Of a DNA stretch of 64,000 nucleotides, positions 45,225 through 55,182 are shown piece by piece. The translations under genes were made by a program, and so were the position numbers. The stretch covers positions 310,001 through 374,000 of the forward strand of contig NZ_BNAR01000002.1 in assembly GCF_014653695.1 (NCBI RefSeq), given 5' to 3'. A model generated the notes under the pieces. It was given only the letters and a program-made list of their open reading frames with translations, was not told the origin of the DNA and searched no databases. This DNA comes from Lentzea cavernae. Lineage in GTDB: Bacteria; Actinomycetota; Actinomycetes; Mycobacteriales; Pseudonocardiaceae. Every line of letters starts with the position of its first letter. The first letter of the stretch is position 1.

Positions 45225-46187
45225 ATGCCGTTGGGAGACATGGACAAGATCGCTTCTGAGACGGGTTTCTCCGGCGTGGTCCAGGTCGACCGCGCCGGAC
45301 AGGTCGAGTTCGCGAAGGCCTACGGGCTCGCGAACCGCGCGTACGGCGTGCCCAACACCGTCGACACCAGGTTCGGCATCGCCAGCGGTGGCAAGGGGTT
45401 CACGGCGCTGACCGTGCTCTCCCTGATCCGCGAGGGGAAGCTGGCGCTCGACACCACCGCCCGGTCGCTGCTCGGCGACGACCTCCCGCTGATCGCCGAC
45501 GACGTGACGGTCGAGCACCTGCTCACCCACACGTCCGGCATCGGCGACTACCTCGACGAGGAAGGCGACTGGGAGGCCGACGACTACGTGATCGGCGCGG
45601 CGCACGTGCTGACCACGACCGAGGCTTTCCTGCCGTTGCTGGACGGACATCCCCCGAAGTTCAAGGCCGGTGAGCGGTTCGGCTACTGCAACGGCGGTTA
45701 CGTGGTGCTCTCGCTGCTGGCGGAACGGGCCAGCAGGCAGGGCTACCACGACCTCGTCCGCTCCAGGGTGCTCGGCCCGGCGGGCCTGACCAGGACCGAT
45801 TTCCTGCGGTCGGACGAACTGCCGGGCGACGCGGCCGTGGGCTACCTGGAGGGCGGGGACCGGTCCAACGTCTTCCACCTGCCCGTGCTGGCGAACGGTG
45901 ACGGCGGCATCCACACCACCGCGGGTGACATGACGAAGTTCTGGCGCGCCCTGTTCGCCGGCGAGGACGCCGAGGTCGCGACGAAGCCGCGCCACCACGT
46001 TCCCGAGGAGTCGCTGCGCTACGGGCTCGGGTTCTGGCTGCACGAGACCGACGACACCGTGATCCTCGCCGGGTACGACGCCGGAGCGTCGTTCAAGTCC
46101 ACTCACGACCCGCACACCGGCACCACCACCACGGTCCTGTCGAACACCTCCCCCGGCGCGTGGCCGATGGCTCGTGCGCTCATGTGA
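45225..46187 (+). CDS. Serine beta-lactamase-like hydrolase (class C/esterase family)
   Basis: 320-residue penicillin-binding-protein-fold hydrolase. Nucleophile SxxK motif SGGK (ASGGKGF, about residue 54) and YxN motif YCN (FGYCNGGYVVLS). The usual third HxG/KTG element is replaced by GYDAGAS. No signal peptide, so probably cytoplasmic; with the changed third motif an esterase or peptidase role is more likely than antibiotic hydrolysis. Sits just after the MFS exporter gene. Confidence 0.83.
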   Translation: MPLGDMDKIASETGFSGVVQVDRAGQVEFAKAYGLANRAYGVPNTVDTRFGIASGGKGFTALTVLSLIREGKLALDTTARSLLGDDLPLIADDVTVEHLLTHTSGIGDYLDEEGDWEADDYVIGAAHVLTTTEAFLPLLDGHPPKFKAGERFGYCNGGYVVLSLLAERASRQGYHDLVRSRVLGPAGLTRTDFLRSDELPGDAAVGYLEGGDRSNVFHLPVLANGDGGIHTTAGDMTKFWRALFAGEDAEVATKPRHHVPEESLRYGLGFWLHETDDTVILAGYDAGASFKSTHDPHTGTTTTVLSNTSPGAWPMARALM

Positions 46188-46210
46188 CTGTTCTGAACGG
46201 GTGATGGATG

Positions 46211-46224
46211 CGAACATGTGTTCG
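46211..46224. promoter_or_regulatory. LexA SOS box over the dinB start
   Basis: CGAAC-ATGT-GTTCG is a perfect palindrome matching the actinobacterial/Gram-positive LexA consensus (CGAAC-N4-GTTCG). It overlaps both possible GTG starts of dinB, so LexA bound here would block transcription initiation of a near-leaderless mRNA. Confidence 0.8.
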
Positions 46225-47411
46225 TGAGCGCCACCCCGATCCTCCACGCCGACCTCGACGCGTTCTACGCGTCGGTCGAGCAGCGGGACGACCCGAGCCT
46301 GCGCGGCCGCCCGGTGATCGTCGGTGGCGGCGTGGTGCTGGCCGCGAGCTACGAGGCCAAGGCGTTCGGCGTCCGCACCGCGATGGGCGGCGCGGCGGCC
46401 CGGCGGTTGTGCCCGCACGCGGTCGTGGTGCCGCCGCGCATGGCGGCCTACTCGGCGGCGAGCAAGGCGGTGTTCGAGGTCTTCCGCGACACGACGCCGC
46501 TGGTCGAAGGCCTGTCGATCGACGAGGCGTTCCTCGACGTCGGCGGCCTGCACCGGATCGCCGGGCCACCCGAGGTGATCGCCGCACGGCTGCGGGCGGC
46601 TGTGCTGGAGCGGGTCGGGCTGCCGATCACGGTCGGGGTGGCGCGGACGAAGTTCCTGGCCAAGGTCGCGAGCGGGGTCGCGAAGCCCGACGGGCTGCTG
46701 GTCGTGCCCGCCGGTCACGAGCTGGAGTTCCTGCACCCCCTGCCCGTCGAACGGCTCTGGGGCGTCGGCGAGGTGACGGCGGCCAAGCTGCACGGCCTGG
46801 GCCTGCGGACGGTCGGCGAGGTCGCCGCGCTCGGTGAGGCGGCACTGGTCTCGATGATCGGCAGGGCGGCGGGCCGGCACCTGCACGCACTGGCGCACAA
46901 CCACGACCCGCGGCCGGTCCAGACCGGACGCCGGCGCCGCTCGATCGGTTCGCAACGCGCGCTGGGCCGCCGCGAACGCACGCGCGACGACCTGGACGCC
47001 GTCCTCGCCTCACTGGTCGACGGCATCGCGCGCCGGCTCCGCACGGCCCACCGCGCGTGCCGGACCGTGGTGCTGCGCCTGCGGTTCGCCGACTTCTCCC
47101 GCGCCACCCGCTCCCACACGATCGGGACTCCGACGACGGAGACCGAGGTGCTGCTGGCCGCGGCGAGGGACCTGCTCGGCGGCGTGATGCCCCTGATCAC
47201 CGGCCGGGGCATCACGCTGCTGGGCGTCTCCCTCACCAACCTCCAGGACGACGCGCCGATGCAGATGGCGCTGCCGTTCGAGGAGCAGAAGCCGGCCGCC
47301 CTGGACGCCGCGCTCGACCACGTCCGCGACCGCTTCGGGTCCAGGTCGGTCACGCGAGCGGCGCTGCTCGGCCGCGATCCCGGCATCTCCGTGCCTCTGC
47401 TGCCGGACTGA
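46224..47411 (+). CDS. dinB: DNA polymerase IV (Y-family, DinB)
   Basis: 395-residue translesion polymerase. ILHADLDAFYASVEQRDDP with first catalytic Asp residues, GLSIDEAFLDV with the second acidic pair, VGVARTKFLAKVAS, the VERLWGVGEVTAAKLHGLGL helix-hairpin-helix and a little-finger domain (RRRRSIGSQRAL onwards). The C-terminus contains MQMALPF, resembling the clamp-binding QxxLxLF motif. GTG 46224 is preferred (VSATPILHADLDAF); GTG 46218 would add two residues. Expected to be damage-inducible through the overlapping SOS box. Confidence 0.94.
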   Translation: MSATPILHADLDAFYASVEQRDDPSLRGRPVIVGGGVVLAASYEAKAFGVRTAMGGAAARRLCPHAVVVPPRMAAYSAASKAVFEVFRDTTPLVEGLSIDEAFLDVGGLHRIAGPPEVIAARLRAAVLERVGLPITVGVARTKFLAKVASGVAKPDGLLVVPAGHELEFLHPLPVERLWGVGEVTAAKLHGLGLRTVGEVAALGEAALVSMIGRAAGRHLHALAHNHDPRPVQTGRRRRSIGSQRALGRRERTRDDLDAVLASLVDGIARRLRTAHRACRTVVLRLRFADFSRATRSHTIGTPTTETEVLLAAARDLLGGVMPLITGRGITLLGVSLTNLQDDAPMQMALPFEEQKPAALDAALDHVRDRFGSRSVTRAALLGRDPGISVPLLPD

Positions 47412-47460
47412 ACCGCGACGAGCCTGGGTCCAGCCGTCCGGCTTTACACCTGATGGACCC

Positions 47461-47490
47461 TTGTAAACTGAAACGTGTTCTAGTTAATCT
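47461..47490 (+). promoter_or_regulatory. Leaderless promoter with KstR-like operator
   Basis: TTGTAA (47461-47466) and TAATCT (47485-47490) are 18 bases apart, and the -10 ends six bases before the ATG, fitting a leaderless start. Between them 47469-47482 reads TGAAACGTGTTCTA, matching the TnnAACnnGTTnnA consensus of the TetR-type sterol regulator KstR. A repressor here would cover the spacer. Confidence 0.6.
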
Positions 47491-47496
47491 ACCCGC

Positions 47497-48576
47497 ATGA
47501 TCGCCACAGTGGTGTGGGGCACCGGAAACGTAGGCCGTGCCGCGATTCGTGCCGTCGAGGCCCATCCGGCACTGAAGCTGACGGCCGTGGTCGTCCACAA
47601 CCCGGAGAAGGCGGGCCGGGACGCCGGTGACCTCGCCGGACTGGATCACGAGCTGGGAGTGGCGGCCACCACCGACATCGAGGCGGTGCTGGCCGCAAGT
47701 CCGCGCGCCGTCGTGTACGCGGCGTCGGGCGACATCAGGCCGGACGACGCCCTCGCCGACATCACGAGGGCGATCAGGGCGGGCGCGGTCGTCGTCACGC
47801 CGTCTCTGTACGCGCTGTACGACCACCGCAGCGCGCCGCCCGAGTTGCGAGAACCGGTTCTAGCCGCGATCGAGGAGGGCGGCGGGTCGTTGTTCGTCTC
47901 CGGCGTCGACCCCGGCTGGGGCAACGACGTGCTGCCGCTGATGATCAGCGGCCTCGGCAGCCGGATCGACGCCGTGCGCTGCCAGGAGATCTTCGACTAC
48001 TCGACCTACGACCAGCCCGACGCGGTGCGATGGCTGATCGGGTTCGGGCAGCCGCTCGACTACGAGGCGCCGATGATCATGGCGACCGTGCCGACCATGA
48101 TCTGGGGCGGGCAGGTCCGGCTCATGGCCAGGGCGCTGGGCGTCGAGATCGACGAGATCCGCGAGACCGTCGACCGGCGCGCGCTCGACGAGACGGTGAC
48201 GACGCGGACCATGGGCGAGTTCGAGAAGGGCACCCAGGGCGCGATCCGGTTCGAGGTGCAGGGCATCGTTGACGGCGAACCGCTGATCGTCATCGAGCAC
48301 GTCACGCGCATCCACGCCTCGTGCGCCACGGACTGGCCCATGCCGCCGTCCGGGGACGGCGCGCACAAGGTGATCATCGAGGGCCGGCCGCGCATCGAGG
48401 TGTCGGTCGAGGCCGTCGACGAGGGCGAGAACCGGTCCGCGGGCGGCAACGCCACGGCGGTCGGCCGCATCGTCAACGCCATCGACTGGCTGGCCGGCGC
48501 GGAACCCGGCCTCTACGACGCGCTCGACGTCCCGTTGCGCCCCGTCGCGGGCAAGCTCGGAAGGAGCAGGCCGTGA
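47497..48576 (+). CDS. DapB-like NAD(P)-binding reductase
   Basis: 359-residue protein with an N-terminal Rossmann fold (ATVVWGTGNVGRAAIRAV) related to dihydrodipicolinate reductase and 2,4-diaminopentanoate dehydrogenase, followed by VSGVDPGWGNDVLPL and a long C-terminal domain unlike true DapB (about 250 residues). Common in mycobacteria and relatives next to lipid or sterol genes. Substrate unknown. Shares GTGA with the AhpD-like gene, so both form one operon behind the KstR-like operator. Confidence 0.78.
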   Translation: MIATVVWGTGNVGRAAIRAVEAHPALKLTAVVVHNPEKAGRDAGDLAGLDHELGVAATTDIEAVLAASPRAVVYAASGDIRPDDALADITRAIRAGAVVVTPSLYALYDHRSAPPELREPVLAAIEEGGGSLFVSGVDPGWGNDVLPLMISGLGSRIDAVRCQEIFDYSTYDQPDAVRWLIGFGQPLDYEAPMIMATVPTMIWGGQVRLMARALGVEIDEIRETVDRRALDETVTTRTMGEFEKGTQGAIRFEVQGIVDGEPLIVIEHVTRIHASCATDWPMPPSGDGAHKVIIEGRPRIEVSVEAVDEGENRSAGGNATAVGRIVNAIDWLAGAEPGLYDALDVPLRPVAGKLGRSRP

Positions 48577-49052
48577 ACATCGACATCCCCGAGGGCAAGG
48601 ACCCCATCGGATACGTGTGGGGCGAGCTCGTTCCGGGCATCGGCATGGCCGCCGCGAACCTCTCGCTGGCCGTGTACCAGCACACGACGCTGGGGTTGCG
48701 CGAGTTCGAGGCGGCGCGGCTGCGGATCGCGCAGATCAACGGCTGCATGTTCTGCCTGGAGTGGCGGACCGAACGCGACGGCGAGAAGGTCGAGGACGAC
48801 TTCATCGACGCGGTGACCCAGTGGCGCACCACCGACGCCTTCGACGACCGGGCGAGGCTGGCCGCGGAGTACGCCGAGCGGTACGCACTGGATCACCACG
48901 GTCTGGACGACGAGTTCTGGTCCCGCATGACCGCGCACTACAGCCAGGTCGAGATCGTGGAACTCACGATGAGCGTCGGGGCGTGGCTCGTGTTCGGCAG
49001 GCTGAACCGGGTGTTCGGCCTCGACGCCATCTGCGTGCTGCCGAAGTTCTGA
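48573..49052 (+). CDS. AhpD/carboxymuconolactone decarboxylase-family protein
   Basis: 159-residue alpha-helical protein with the AhpD redox motif INGCMFCLEW (CxxC) and the preceding EFEAARLRIAQ helix. Such proteins act as alkylhydroperoxidases or as decarboxylase-like enzymes. The GTG start is preceded by AAGGAG and overlaps the stop of the DapB-like gene. Partner of that reductase; the joint substrate is unknown, though the operator suggests lipid or sterol metabolism. Confidence 0.85.
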   Translation: MNIDIPEGKDPIGYVWGELVPGIGMAAANLSLAVYQHTTLGLREFEAARLRIAQINGCMFCLEWRTERDGEKVEDDFIDAVTQWRTTDAFDDRARLAAEYAERYALDHHGLDDEFWSRMTAHYSQVEIVELTMSVGAWLVFGRLNRVFGLDAICVLPKF

Positions 49053-49065
49053 GGGGTCCCGGCCG

Positions 49066-52832
<3,767 letters not shown>

Positions 52833-52857
52833 GTCGTCGAGGCTGGGACCTGCCGTT

Positions 52858-52959
52858 GTACACCGTTTGAGTTCTCCCAAGCGCTGGTCTTCGTGGCGCG
52901 CCGCTCCTTCTCTGAGCGCCGCGCTCCCTTTGCTGCGGATTTCTCACCGAACGGTGTAC
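52858..52959. repeat. Widely spaced 10-bp inverted repeat
   Basis: GTACACCGTT (52858-52867) and AACGGTGTAC (52950-52959) flank the 131-base gap between the amine oxidase and the DUF1062-type gene. The right arm ends four bases before the GTG of the latter. Could be paired operator half-sites or chance; nothing else is visible in the gap. Confidence 0.3.
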
Positions 52960-52963
52960 TCCT

Positions 52964-53512
52964 GTGCTCATCACCTGGGCCGTCGTGCCCACCTGCCTTC
53001 CTCTCGTCCGCCGTCGTTGCCACGTGTGCGCCGCCGACCGCTTCCGGGCGAGCGGCAAGTTCCGCGTCAACGCCAACCACAAGGTCCTCGACGCGTGGCT
53101 CCTGCTGCTCTGCACCGGGTGCGGGGACACGGTCAAGCTCACGATCTTCGAGCGGACCCACGTGCGTTCCGTCCGGCCCGCGCTGCTGGACCGGTTGCAC
53201 GCCAACGATCCCGCGCTCGTGCCCGAGCTTCTGCAGGACTCCGTTCTGCAGAAGCGCAACCACGTCTCCCTCGACTGGGAGGGGGCGTGGCGGCTCGACA
53301 CAGGCGGGTCCGGCCACCTGGACCTGGAGGTGGCCGACGTGGAGGTGCGGTTCGCGGCGCGGATCCCCGTGCGGCCGGTGCGGCTCATCGCGGACGCGTG
53401 CGGTCTGACGCGCGGTGAGGTCGAACGGCTGATCGCCGACGGGAAGGTCGTGTCCGCCATCAGGTTGACCGGCAAGGTCTCCGGCGACTTCACCTTCACG
53501 CTCAAGCGCTGA
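52964..53512 (+). CDS. DUF1062-like zinc-ribbon protein of unknown function
   Basis: 182-residue hypothetical protein. Two Cys pairs (RRCHVC near residue 19-22 and CTGCG near 50-53) suggest a bound zinc. FRVNANHKVLDAWLLLLCTGCG resembles the DUF1062 family start. The C-terminal part (IADACGLTRGEVERLIADGKVVSAIRLTGKVSGDF) looks like an S4-type RNA-binding motif. GTG start; a ribosome site is not obvious. Convergent with the LysR gene, overlapping it by 11 bases. Function unknown. Confidence 0.72.
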   Translation: MLITWAVVPTCLPLVRRRCHVCAADRFRASGKFRVNANHKVLDAWLLLLCTGCGDTVKLTIFERTHVRSVRPALLDRLHANDPALVPELLQDSVLQKRNHVSLDWEGAWRLDTGGSGHLDLEVADVEVRFAARIPVRPVRLIADACGLTRGEVERLIADGKVVSAIRLTGKVSGDFTFTLKR

Positions 53513-54365
53513 GCACTCGCCTCAGCAAGGCCAGTACGGCGGCCACGCCCGGAGGGTCGGGCGGGTCGCCGTACGTGGCCGCGTGGATCTCGCGGTGGAA
53601 GCCCTTCAGCTCCGTCGCGTGGACGTCCGGCCTGCGGTGGGCCCTCAGGCCGAGTCCCGGCAGGACCGCGACGCCCGCACCGGCGGCGACGAGGGCCTGG
53701 ACCACCACCATGTCGTCGCTGTGCGAGGAGATCCGCGGCGCGAAGCCCTCGCTCCGGCAGACCACCTCCAGCTCTTCGCGGCACGCGTCGCACCCGCCGA
53801 TCCACGCCGAGTGGCGGTGGTTCGCGAGGCCGTCGTCCTGCTGCCGGCTGATCAGGTGGATCGGGTCGTCACCGAGGTGCACGAACCGGAAGCCCTCCTC
53901 GGCTGGGGCGCCGGCGTGCCGGAAGACGACGGCGATCTCGACCTCGCCGTGCCGCACCATCTCGAGCGCTTCGACCGGGTGCCGTTCGAACAAGCTCAGC
54001 TCCAGCCCGGGATGCCTCTCCGCCAGGGCCGCGGCCACCTCCGGAACGATCGTGGCGGCCGCGGAGGCGTTGGCGGCCACCCTGACCCGCCCCGACCTCA
54101 GCCCCGCGTGCGCCGCCAGTTCGGTGGTGGCGGCATCGACCCGGCCGACGATCTCGGCCGCACGACCGGCCAGCAGCAGGCCTTCCGGCGTCAGGCGGAT
54201 CCCTCTTCCGACCCGTTGCACGAGCTTCACGCCCGTGGCCGCTTCCAGCCTCGACAGGTGATGGCTCACCGACGGCTGCGAGTAGTGCAGCTCCTTGGCG
54301 GCCTCGGTCACCGATCCGTGCCGGGCCACCGCCGCCAGCACCTCGAGGTGCACCAGGCTGAGCAT
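53502..54365 (-). CDS. LysR family transcriptional regulator
   Basis: 287-residue regulator with the N-terminal LysR HTH (LVHLEVLAAVARHGSVTEAAKELHYSQPSVSHHLSRLEAATG) and a periplasmic-binding-like effector domain starting with GRVRVAANASAAATIVPEV. Divergent from the RibD/DHFR-like gene with a 75-base gap holding a LysR-type dyad. Probably autoregulates and controls that gene. Confidence 0.9.
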   Translation of the reverse strand: MLSLVHLEVLAAVARHGSVTEAAKELHYSQPSVSHHLSRLEAATGVKLVQRVGRGIRLTPEGLLLAGRAAEIVGRVDAATTELAAHAGLRSGRVRVAANASAAATIVPEVAAALAERHPGLELSLFERHPVEALEMVRHGEVEIAVVFRHAGAPAEEGFRFVHLGDDPIHLISRQQDDGLANHRHSAWIGGCDACREELEVVCRSEGFAPRISSHSDDMVVVQALVAAGAGVAVLPGLGLRAHRRPDVHATELKGFHREIHAATYGDPPDPPGVAAVLALLRRVLSA

Positions 54366-54385
54366 TCATCAACGTTATCAATGAA
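54364..54385. promoter_or_regulatory. Candidate LysR operator
   Basis: TTCAT (54365-54369) and ATGAA (54381-54385) form an inverted repeat with an 11-base spacer, the T-N11-A spacing typical of LysR proteins. It covers the LysR start codon and lies upstream of the divergent gene. Confidence 0.5.
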
Positions 54386-54440
54386 AGCGGCAGGTTTTTG
54401 GCATTGGACGTCATGGGTCGTGCGGTTCAGGCTTGGGTTC

Positions 54441-55046
54441 ATGACGAAGGTGACCTGTGATCTCTCGATCTCCCTCGACGGCTACGCGGCGGGGCTCGGT
54501 CAGGCCGAGGACCGGCCGTTCGGGGACGACGGCGGCGACGGCTGGGGCAGCGAGCTGCACGCGTGGATGGAAGACCCCGAAGAGCAGCGGTGGCAGCTGG
54601 ACCGCCTGGCTGAGACGAAGGCGTTCATCATGGGCCGCAACATGTTCGGGCCTGTCCGCGGCTCGTGGGACCGCGTGTGGAACGGGTGGTGGGGCGACAA
54701 CCCTCCTTATCACGCACCGGTTTTCGTGCTCACCCACCACCCGCGCGCACCGCAGCCGATGGAGGGCGGCACCACGTTCCACTTCGTGACCGAGGGCATC
54801 GCGGCGGCCTTCGGACTCGCCAGGGAAGCGGCTGGGAACGGCAACATCTCCATCCACGGCGGCGCTTCCACCGTCAACCAGTACCTAACCGCGGGTCTCG
54901 TCGACGAGCTGCGGCTGCGGATCGTGCCGATCACGCTCGGCGCCGGCACGCGGTTGTTCGACGGCGTTCCCGGGCTGCGGCTGGACCAGGTCGAGTCACG
55001 GGCCAAGGCGTCTTTCACGCACGTGACCTACCGCGTCATCAGGTGA
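54441..55046 (+). CDS. RibD C-terminal/dihydrofolate reductase-like protein
   Basis: 201-residue NADPH-binding-fold protein of the YyaP/YwjB group. It has TCDLSISLDGYAAG, FIMGRNMFGP, PVFVLTHHPR, ISIHGGASTVNQYLTAGLVDELRL and the PITLGAGTRLFDG ending. The DHFR-like fold is clear but true folate reductase residues are not; the group's substrate is generally unknown. Divergent from LysR, its likely regulator. ATG 54441 gives the family start; the long upstream open frame is a shadow of LysR. Confidence 0.87.
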   Translation: MTKVTCDLSISLDGYAAGLGQAEDRPFGDDGGDGWGSELHAWMEDPEEQRWQLDRLAETKAFIMGRNMFGPVRGSWDRVWNGWWGDNPPYHAPVFVLTHHPRAPQPMEGGTTFHFVTEGIAAAFGLAREAAGNGNISIHGGASTVNQYLTAGLVDELRLRIVPITLGAGTRLFDGVPGLRLDQVESRAKASFTHVTYRVIR

Positions 55047-55083
55047 GCCCCACGTGACCCGTTCGCCAGTTGAGACGGTGGGC

Positions 55084-55097
55084 CAAGTGGCCTCTTG
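55084..55097. repeat. Second copy of the 14-bp CAAGTGGCCTCTTG motif
   Basis: Identical to the right arm region of the inverted repeat at 7879-7929 (opposite strand). Near-palindromic (CAAG-N-GGCC-N-CTTG). Located in the gap after the RibD-like gene and before the GH31 gene. Confidence 0.4.
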
Positions 55098-55123
55098 ATC
55101 GCTCAACCTCGTCACGCCAAGGT

Positions 55124-55151
55124 GAGGAAGGTTCAGCTACCTGAACACCTC
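55124..55151. promoter_or_regulatory. Palindrome upstream of the GH31 glycosidase
   Basis: GTTCAG-CTAC-CTGAAC is a perfect 6-bp dyad extended by outer GAGG/CCTC pairing, 32 bases before the GH31 start. Either an operator for a sugar-responsive repressor or a small leader hairpin. Confidence 0.4.
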
Positions 55152-55182
55152 GGAAGCCGACGGCGTCAGACGAGGAGCACGA

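Noticed and set aside
45225..46187. Antibiotic resistance beta-lactamase
   Set aside because: No signal peptide, altered third active-site motif and no similarity to named resistance enzymes.
43866..46955. Minus-strand open frame of about 1000 codons opposite the MFS, hydrolase and dinB genes
   Set aside because: Arg/Gly/Asp/His-rich translation without any family motif; it is the GC-bias shadow of three well-supported plus-strand genes.
55084..55097. Attachment site or mobile-element boundary suggested by the repeated 14-mer
   Set aside because: No integrase, transposase or tRNA nearby, and both copies are in ordinary gaps.
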